DNA from: a virus
DNA length: 21,627 nucleotides
Strand: one strand, 5' to 3'
Virus record (IMG/VR): IMGVR_UViG_3300017788_001924
Span: 1 to 21,627 of that record
A program made the translations under genes and the position numbers. Positions 7,986 to 12,097 of this stretch are shown piece after piece. The notes under the pieces are model-generated. The model worked only from the letters and a program-made list of their open reading frames with translations, was not told the origin of the DNA and made no database searches. How positions within the stretch are numbered: position 1 is the first letter of the stretch; every line of letters begins with the position of its first letter.

Positions 7986-8552
7986 ATGGCAAATTTTCTT
8001 TCAACAAAAACTTATGGCAATGACAGAGGTCTTTCATGTTGTTTCCGTCAATGGCGTAGCACTCACAGTCATTGCAGCCTACTTCATGGCTATAGCATTG
8101 GCATTCGTCTTGTATTTGAGTCTGATACCCTTGATAGTCGTAATTGGGTTATGGACTTCGGTGGACTGAAAGCTTTCCAGCAATGGGCAGAATGGCAGTT
8201 CGACCACACGTTAGTCATTGCTGAAGATGACCCTTATCTACCATTTTTTAAACAAATGAGTAATTTAGGTGATCCCCCAACATCCGGTACCGGTACTGTT
8301 GATAAAATCAAACCTCACGAGAGAAGAGCTATATGCGATCTTCGTATCGTAGAAGCAGTCGGCTGTGAAAAATTTGCCGAATTAGCGTATCGCACAATGA
8401 ACGAAATACTGATAGCCTACCAAAAGGGTCAAAATTGGACACATCCAGACGGTCGTGTTTTTGAAGCACGTTATTCTGTAGGACAAGGTGTTAAATTAAA
8501 ATCCGCAGAAGTATTCGAACATGAAGGTAATTCTGCGATCTACGAAGGATGA
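7986..8552 (+). CDS. QueD/6-pyruvoyl-tetrahydropterin synthase-family protein, 188 aa
   Basis: This is a member of the PTPS/QueD (6-carboxytetrahydropterin synthase) family, which converts dihydroneopterin triphosphate to a pterin used in queuosine and other 7-deazaguanine pathways. Family landmarks are visible in order: LSCCFRQW at the N-terminus, THSHCSLLHGYS (residues 26-37, with catalytic-type Cys30 and His34), VMDFGGLK (55-62), FDHTL (72-76, Asp73 and His74) and a late Glu in AEVFEHEGNS. At 188 aa it is longer than bacterial QueD (about 120 aa), with an insertion at about 80-110 and a longer C-terminus. The usual HGH zinc motif is HGY here, so one canonical zinc-ligand His is replaced. 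An AGGAG site sits seven bases before the ATG. No folE, queC or queE is in the window. Confidence is good for the family, low for the exact substrate. Confidence 0.8.
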   Translation: MANFLSTKTYGNDRGLSCCFRQWRSTHSHCSLLHGYSIGIRLVFESDTLDSRNWVMDFGGLKAFQQWAEWQFDHTLVIAEDDPYLPFFKQMSNLGDPPTSGTGTVDKIKPHERRAICDLRIVEAVGCEKFAELAYRTMNEILIAYQKGQNWTHPDGRVFEARYSVGQGVKLKSAEVFEHEGNSAIYEG

Positions 8553-8740
8553 ACAGTCTAGAAAAGATATGGGCCAGGGCTACCGGGCACTTGATGGGGC
8601 AAACGGACAACGATCGTCCGGATGTTCCCATCCTTACTGTTCGTGAAGCTCGAATAGCATTGTTCCTAAAAACTTTCTGGGTGGCCATACATGTCGTTAC
8701 CTGCTTCTTCATCATCGCTAATGTAATCAGGCACTGGTAA
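8549..8740 (+). CDS. Small single-helix membrane protein, 63 aa
   Basis: An uncharacterised small membrane protein. Residues 1-38 are polar and mixed-charge (SLEKIWARATGHLMGQ, then a short acidic and Pro-rich stretch). Residues 39-60 (FLKTFWVAIHVVTCFFIIAN) form one strong hydrophobic helix, and the chain ends in RHW. The likely topology is cytoplasmic N-terminus with a C-terminal anchor. The ATG overlaps the QueD-like stop (ATGA), so translation is probably coupled; the AAGGA at 8544-8548 is too close to act as a normal ribosome site for this start. The stop overlaps the following start (TAATG). Size and topology would fit a lysis accessory or envelope protein, but there is no direct evidence for either. 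Confidence 0.7.
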   Translation: MNSLEKIWARATGHLMGQTDNDRPDVPILTVREARIALFLKTFWVAIHVVTCFFIIANVIRHW

Positions 8741-9438
8741 TGATAAACGTTATTTGTCTTAAACACGGATCTAAGTATGGTGTCGAATATGTAAACATAC
8801 TCTATAATATGATATCTCGACACCTCACCTTACCTTATAGATTCGTATGCTTTACAGACAATCCAAAAAATCTTAATGAAAAAATTGATATTAGAATCCT
8901 TCCTCGAATAGATAACATACAAGGATGGTGGTGGAAACCTTATATTTTTCGAAAAGGTAATTTTGATCACAAGGATATTAATTTATTTTTTGATCTCGAT
9001 ATGGTTATAATCAATAACATAAATCATTTTATAGATTACAAGCCGGGAAAATTTGTTGGATTAGAAGATGTAGGTAGGGTATGGGGTAATCGCCCCCCTA
9101 AGCTAGGAAGTGCTGTTTTAAGATGGCAGGGTGACGAATATCATAAGATTTGGGAAGGTATAGAACTCGATCCTACAACAACTAGAAGATTCCATGGAGA
9201 TCAAGATTATATCTGGAGTATCTGCAGATACGAGATAGAATTTTTTCCCTCAGATTGGATTAAAAGTTATAAATGGGAAGTTAGGAGTCAATCAGAACTA
9301 GTCCGACATTCCGGAGGATTTACATTTAAAAATATATCTAATCCAGTAGTTTCTGAATCAACCTCAGTGCTGGCATTTCACGGAACTCCGAATCCTCACG
9401 AAGTACAAGATCCGATTATAGTTGACAACTGGCGTTAA
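8740..9438 (+). CDS. Glycosyltransferase, GT-A type with DxD motif, 232 aa
   Basis: Probably a nucleotide-sugar-dependent glycosyltransferase of the GT-A fold. The order of motifs is characteristic: an N-terminal strand (INVICLKHGSKYG), a VCFTDNP segment (35-42), QGWWWKPYIF (61-70), the metal-binding FFDLDMVI with Asp85 and Asp87, a later HGDQDYIW (152-159), and a closing AFHGTPNPHEV (212-222). The late His-Gly and DQDY blocks are typical of enzymes that set the acceptor and catalytic site. There is no signal peptide or membrane anchor, so it acts in the cytoplasm. At 232 aa it is a compact single-domain enzyme. It starts in the stop codon of the membrane protein (TAATG). The acceptor is unknown: fibre protein, phage DNA or host glycan are all possible. 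Its 3' end contains the promoter of the next gene. Confidence 0.78.
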   Translation: MINVICLKHGSKYGVEYVNILYNMISRHLTLPYRFVCFTDNPKNLNEKIDIRILPRIDNIQGWWWKPYIFRKGNFDHKDINLFFDLDMVIINNINHFIDYKPGKFVGLEDVGRVWGNRPPKLGSAVLRWQGDEYHKIWEGIELDPTTTRRFHGDQDYIWSICRYEIEFFPSDWIKSYKWEVRSQSELVRHSGGFTFKNISNPVVSESTSVLAFHGTPNPHEVQDPIIVDNWR

Positions 9439-9450
9439 ATGTCATATAAT
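9422..9450 (+). promoter_or_regulatory. Perfect sigma-70-type promoter of the UV endonuclease gene
   Basis: TTGACA (9422-9427), 17 bases, then TATAAT (9445-9450): an exact match to the housekeeping consensus, partly within the 3' end of the glycosyltransferase gene. With -10 at the usual place, transcription would start at about 9457, which is the A of an in-frame ATG. This predicts a leaderless uvsE mRNA and early, host-polymerase-driven expression in the middle of a block of probable late genes. Confidence 0.82.
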
Positions 9451-9456
9451 GATACT

Positions 9457-10479
9457 ATGACTAAACGTATCGGTTTTGCTTGCAAATGGATCGACCGTCC
9501 TGATCAGGTAGACGGTATCAAACCTAAAGACGACTGTAAAAAATACAATACAGGATCTACCACTGTCGCTTGGTTAAATAGACAAACCAAGGAGGTGGCT
9601 GTAGAGAAGCTCTGGTCTCTAATGGAACAGAATATCGAATCGTGCCGCCTGCTTGTAGAACGAGTAGGGAGTTTAGATGAAGATCTTAGAATGGTACGAC
9701 TTAGCAGTGATATACTGCCTGTATACACTGAGCCGACTTGGGGCTGGTTTTGGCGGCTTCCTGATGTCAGAGAATACTGTGCTCGAGGATTTTCGAGAGT
9801 GGGTGACTTGGCCCGTGAGAATCGGGTTCGCCTTAGTTTTCATCCCGGTCAGTTTACTGTGCTTGCAAGTGATAATCCGGATATTGTCAGTCGCAGTATA
9901 GAGGAATTTGAATATCATGTGGACATGGCTCGTTGGATGGGTTACGGACAAACGTTCCAAGATTTCAAGATCAATGTCCACATCGCAGGTCGACTGGGAC
10001 CAGATGGCATACGTGCTGCGCTGGCTAGGATGACACCTGAAGCTAGGAATACACTTACTATCGAAAACGATGAGATGACTTGGGGCATCGAGGACAGCCT
10101 TGAATTAGTTAACGACTGTGCCCTGGTGTTAGACATACATCATCATTGGGTTAAGACCGGGGAATATATCGACGCGAATGACGATCGTATTAAAAAAATC
10201 ATCGATAGTTGGAGAGGTGCTCGTCGTCCTGTCGTCCATTATAGCGTTAGTCGTGAAGATTTACTCGTCAGTCATTGTACTGTCACTCGCCCAGATATGC
10301 AATCTTTATTAGCACAAGGTTACAAAAAAACCAAGCTTCGTGCCCACAGTGATTTTATGTGGAATTCTGCTGTTAACGATTGGGCATTAACTCATTCCGA
10401 ATGGGCCGACATGATGATAGAAAGCAAAGCTAAAAATCTTGCTAGTAGAGCACTTTACGAATATAAACAAAAATCATAA
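9457..10479 (+). CDS. uvsE: UV damage endonuclease (UvdE/UvsE family), 340 aa
   Basis: This is a UV damage endonuclease: a metal-dependent TIM-barrel enzyme that nicks DNA 5' of pyrimidine dimers and other lesions, starting excision repair. Family blocks are clear: IGFACKWI near the N-terminus, RLSFHPGQFTVLAS (His129), INVHIAG (His175), TIENDE (Glu203), LDIHHHW (Asp226, His228/229) and PVVHYSVSRED (His261), matching the metal-ligand positions expected. In the Thermus enzyme a modified Lys lies two residues before the last His; here that position is Val259. I chose the ATG at 9457 because the ATG at 9439 lies between the -35 and -10 boxes of the gene's own promoter and adds six non-family residues. 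A stop-to-terminator gap of one base follows. The gene looks less AT-rich than the neighbouring glycosyltransferase, which may point to separate acquisition. Confidence 0.92.
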   Translation: MTKRIGFACKWIDRPDQVDGIKPKDDCKKYNTGSTTVAWLNRQTKEVAVEKLWSLMEQNIESCRLLVERVGSLDEDLRMVRLSSDILPVYTEPTWGWFWRLPDVREYCARGFSRVGDLARENRVRLSFHPGQFTVLASDNPDIVSRSIEEFEYHVDMARWMGYGQTFQDFKINVHIAGRLGPDGIRAALARMTPEARNTLTIENDEMTWGIEDSLELVNDCALVLDIHHHWVKTGEYIDANDDRIKKIIDSWRGARRPVVHYSVSREDLLVSHCTVTRPDMQSLLAQGYKKTKLRAHSDFMWNSAVNDWALTHSEWADMMIESKAKNLASRALYEYKQKS

Positions 10480-10504
10480 AAAAGCCCTCCGAAGAGGGCT
10501 TTTT
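10480..10504 (+). terminator. Bidirectional intrinsic terminator
   Basis: The stem GCCCTC (10484-10489) pairs with GAGGGC (10494-10499) across a CGAA loop, and the flanking A-run (10478-10483) can extend it by pairing with the T-run (10500-10504). Read on the plus strand it terminates uvsE. Read on the minus strand the A-run becomes a U-run, so it can also stop the convergent EF-hand gene ending at 10519. Confidence 0.88.
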
Positions 10505-10518
10505 CATATACCAATTAA

Positions 10519-10833
10519 TTACTTGGTTTTTGGTTTTCGGCCACGATTGGAACCGGTAGCCTTTTTAACAGCAGCTTTGGCTTTTGATGCATTTTTTACT
10601 ACTCCGGCGACAGCCTTTTCTTTAACTTGCTTTGCATCTTTAATATCGACTTTACCGTCCTTGTTAACATCGGCAGTGGCTTTAACACCCTCTACTGTAT
10701 TTTGGACAGCTGCCTTAGCATCTGCGGCATCTACTTTGCCGTCATTGTTAATATCAAGACTCTTAGCACTTCTGTTGAAGTAAAATAAAGCCCCAACTAC
10801 AACTACGGCCGCGATTGCTAATAAGATTTCCAT
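10519..10833 (-). CDS. Membrane-anchored two EF-hand (dockerin-like) protein, 104 aa
   Basis: A small calcium-binding-type membrane protein of unknown role. Residues 3-19 are a single hydrophobic helix (an uncleaved anchor or signal-anchor). Two 12-residue EF-hand loops follow: DINNDGKVDAAD (27-38, ligands D27, N29, D31, D35, D38) and DVNKDGKVDIKD (55-66, ligands D55, N57, D59, D63, D66). Each is followed by an Ala-rich helix, as in dockerin or Excalibur-like repeats. The tail (80-104) is very basic, Lys- and Ala-rich, ending KPKTK. The AAGGAG ribosome site is eight bases before the start (complement of 10842-10847). A GTAAATAA sequence just upstream on the same strand may be a late promoter. 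It is convergent with uvsE across a shared terminator and divergent from iscU. A virion or periplasmic role is possible. Confidence 0.82.
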   Translation of the reverse strand: MEILLAIAAVVVVGALFYFNRSAKSLDINNDGKVDAADAKAAVQNTVEGVKATADVNKDGKVDIKDAKQVKEKAVAGVVKNASKAKAAVKKATGSNRGRKPKTK

Positions 10834-10900
10834 AATTTAATCTCCTTGTGGTTTATTTACACTAAATATTCAGTACATAATTATTTTCTGGATATAAATC
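10834..10900. promoter_or_regulatory. Divergent 67-base promoter region, EF-hand gene / iscU
   Basis: On the minus strand GTAAATAA (complement of 10853-10860) would place a late start near 10848, just before the AAGGAG site of the EF-hand gene. On the plus strand CTAAATA (10862-10868) is a weak late-core match with a predicted start near 10874. TATAAATC (10893-10900) abuts the iscU ATG and is too close to drive it. The iscU ribosome site is poor (TGGA, 10889-10892). No sigma-70 consensus is present. Confidence 0.4.
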
Positions 10901-11296
10901 ATGGCTTACAGCGATAAAGTTATTGATCATTACGAAAATCCTCGTAATGTTGGCAGCTTTGACAAAAACGACACTAGCGTAGGAACAGGAATGGTTGGAG
11001 CACCGGCCTGCGGTGACGTGATGAAGTTACAGATAAAGGTAGACGAAAATGGCATTATATCCGATGCACGTTTTAAGACGTATGGATGTGGTTCAGCGAT
11101 CGCGAGCAGTTCGCTGGTTACGGAGTGGGTCAAAGGCAAAACTCTCGATCAAGCTGCTACTATCCGGAACACAGAAATTGCCAGCGAGCTTGCGCTCCCG
11201 CCTGTCAAGATCCACTGCTCTATCCTCGCGGAAGACGCGATCAAAGCAGCCATAGAAGATTATAAGAAAAAACATGATTCCCAGCCCGTGCAATAA
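10901..11296 (+). CDS. iscU: Fe-S cluster assembly scaffold IscU, 131 aa
   Basis: This is the scaffold on which Fe-S clusters are built from desulfurase-derived sulfur and iron, then released to carriers. All key features are intact: PACGD with Cys37 and Asp39, YGCGSAIASS with Cys63, and the HscA-binding LPPVK (99-103) followed by His105 and Cys106. Length (131 aa) and motif spacing match bacterial IscU (about 128 aa), so it is the single-domain Isc-type scaffold rather than SufU or a NifU fusion. No iscS, hscB, hscA or fdx is in the window, so the protein would have to use the host desulfurase and chaperones; the preserved LPPVK supports that. It appears less AT-rich than the structural genes. 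Its last 23 bases overlap a hidden DUF1289 gene, starting an iscU-DUF1289-iscA operon. The ribosome site is weak (TGGA). Confidence 0.95.
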   Translation: MAYSDKVIDHYENPRNVGSFDKNDTSVGTGMVGAPACGDVMKLQIKVDENGIISDARFKTYGCGSAIASSSLVTEWVKGKTLDQAATIRNTEIASELALPPVKIHCSILAEDAIKAAIEDYKKKHDSQPVQ

Positions 11297-11450
11297 AATA
11301 TGCAAGTTGGATTCTAATAATATCTGTATTGGCTGTAAACGTACTATAAACGAAATCACTCAATGGAGTATGTTTTCTGATGAAGGCAAACTTACTGTTT
11401 TAGAGAGAATAAATGATCAACATGACCGAGTTAGCAGCACAGAAAGTTAA
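11274..11450 (+). CDS. Hidden DUF1289-family four-cysteine protein, 58 aa
   Basis: A short gene in a different frame from both neighbours, overlapping the end of iscU by 23 bases and the start of iscA by 38. The protein begins MIPSPCNKIC and continues with NICIGCKRTINEITQWSMFS, then SDEGK and a helix. This is the signature of DUF1289: C-x3-C, C-x2-C (Cys6, 10, 18, 21), the GCxRTxxEIxxW core and a following D/E-rich helix. Family members are small proteobacterial proteins whose cysteines are thought to bind metal or an Fe-S cluster; the function is not established. The N-terminal SPC matches the family start, supporting the ATG at 11274. The ribosome site is weak (AAGAAA), so coupling to iscU translation is likely. 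Its location between scaffold and carrier genes suggests a role in cluster assembly or transfer. Confidence 0.85.
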   Translation: MIPSPCNKICKLDSNNICIGCKRTINEITQWSMFSDEGKLTVLERINDQHDRVSSTES

Positions 11451-11742
11451 AGAATTTTTATCTAAAAGAGGGAAAGGCCTGGGTATTAAAATCGGAGTAA
11501 AAACTACCGGTTGCTCGGGATTAGCCTATGTTTTAGAATATGTTGACATAGAGCAAGGAAAAGAACACTGTATGGAACACTACGAAGTTAATGGTGTTCA
11601 AATTTATATAGATCCCAAACATAGACCCTATCTCTACGGAATGACTATGGATTGGATTAAAAAAGGTCTTAATGAAGGATTTGATTTTATTAACCCAAAT
11701 GAACGAGATCGCTGTGGCTGCGGAGAAAGTTTTCGAGTCTAA
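11413..11742 (+). CDS. iscA: A-type Fe-S carrier protein IscA (HesB family), 109 aa
   Basis: An A-type carrier that accepts Fe-S clusters or iron from the scaffold and delivers them to apo-proteins. The three invariant cysteines are present: Cys34 in TTGCSGLAY, and Cys101 and Cys103 in the C-terminal CGCGESF. Length is as in E. coli IscA (107 aa). The IscA, SufA and ErpA subgroups are hard to tell apart from sequence alone; the partnership with iscU favours IscA. I chose the ATG at 11413 (GAGAG at 11403-11407, five bases away) over the ATG at 11422, which is 14 bases from it. The coding sequence is more AT-rich than iscU next to it, so the two may have been gathered separately. The stop codon overlaps the convergent zinc-ribbon gene by four bases, and transcription probably ends at a terminator inside that gene. 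Confidence 0.93.
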   Translation: MINMTELAAQKVKEFLSKRGKGLGIKIGVKTTGCSGLAYVLEYVDIEQGKEHCMEHYEVNGVQIYIDPKHRPYLYGMTMDWIKKGLNEGFDFINPNERDRCGCGESFRV

Positions 11743-12026
11743 TATTTTCCTACAGGTAGTTCTACACTAGCTGGCATATCCCAAATCTTCTTTCGCTCAA
11801 CTCCTTTACGTTGAGCGAATTTTTTTGTGTCACAGTTGCTACAACAATGAAAATAGTTGTTACTCAACCGCTTAGTTTGTATATGCTTTAAATCTCTTTC
11901 AAACGTCTCACCACAATTATCGCAGAGAAAAAATGCTATAGTCTTTTTTCGTTCGTATTCGTGAACAGTACCCAATTTACTGGATCGCCGATAGGTTACT
12001 GTTACAATTTCACTTTTAATGTACAT
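11739..12026 (-). CDS. Zinc-ribbon-type phage protein, 95 aa
   Basis: An uncharacterised protein with a four-cysteine metal site: CDNC (Cys35, Cys38) and HCCSNC (Cys61/62, Cys65), about 23 residues apart, as in a zinc ribbon. The N-terminal 30 residues are beta-like and basic (KSEIVTVTYRR). The C-terminal region after the cysteines is highly charged (KKFAQRKGVERKKIWDMPAS) and may contact nucleic acid. Resemblance to small hypothetical proteins of T4-like phages is from memory. The frame extends upstream to 12104, but that start lies inside the next gene and reads through its promoter region, so I chose the ATG at 12026. There is no ribosome site; a TAAATA sequence on this strand predicts transcription starting exactly at the ATG. 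Its coding DNA contains the antisense terminator of the iron-sulfur operon. Confidence 0.75.
   Translation of the reverse strand: MYIKSEIVTVTYRRSSKLGTVHEYERKKTIAFFLCDNCGETFERDLKHIQTKRLSNNYFHCCSNCDTKKFAQRKGVERKKIWDMPASVELPVGKY
11792..11826 (+). terminator. Intrinsic terminator of the iscU operon, embedded in an opposing gene
   Basis: A perfect 10-bp stem (TTCGCTCAAC at 11792-11801 with GTTGAGCGAA at 11810-11819), an eight-base loop and seven Ts (11820-11826) form a strong rho-independent terminator for plus-strand transcription leaving iscA. On the minus strand the hairpin is not followed by a U-run, so the zinc-ribbon gene can be read through it. The arms encode part of FAQRKGVERK in that protein. 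Confidence 0.88.
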
Positions 12027-12097
12027 ATTGTTATTTACATTAGGCTTGTAAAAATTTTGAATAAATACCAAAGTAGACAAATTTTCTGAGGTATAAC
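12027..12097. promoter_or_regulatory. Divergent 71-base region with late promoters both ways
   Basis: On the plus strand ATAAATA (12061-12067) gives a predicted late start near 12073 and a 25-base leader with a GAGG ribosome site (12088-12091) six bases before the ATG at 12098. On the minus strand GTAAATAA (complement of 12031-12038) predicts a start at about 12026, the A of the zinc-ribbon ATG. A weak ATACC/GGTAT pairing (12065-12069 with 12090-12094) could partly mask the plus-strand ribosome site in read-through RNA. Confidence 0.55.

Noticed and set aside
7811-8023. 70-codon plus-strand frame bridging two genes
   Set aside because: It is out of frame with the Rossmann-type gene and the QueD-like gene, both with recognisable motifs, and has no family features.
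9439-9456. Upstream ATG of the UV endonuclease
   Set aside because: It lies between the -35 and -10 boxes of the gene's own promoter and adds residues outside the family alignment. It could still be used on read-through RNA.
10439-10783. Plus-strand frame of 114 codons over the EF-hand gene
   Set aside because: It is antisense to a gene with clear EF-hand loops, crosses a terminator and has no ribosome site.
10519-10833. Dockerin of a cellulosome
   Set aside because: The loops look dockerin-like but there is no enzyme or cohesin context; simple EF-hand binding is the safer reading.
10893-10900. TATAAATC as the late promoter of iscU
   Set aside because: It abuts the ATG, so its predicted start of transcription would lie inside the gene.
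12065-12094. Second ribosome-site hairpin before the giant fibre gene
   Set aside because: Only five base pairs across a 20-base loop, far weaker than the one at 1991-2022.
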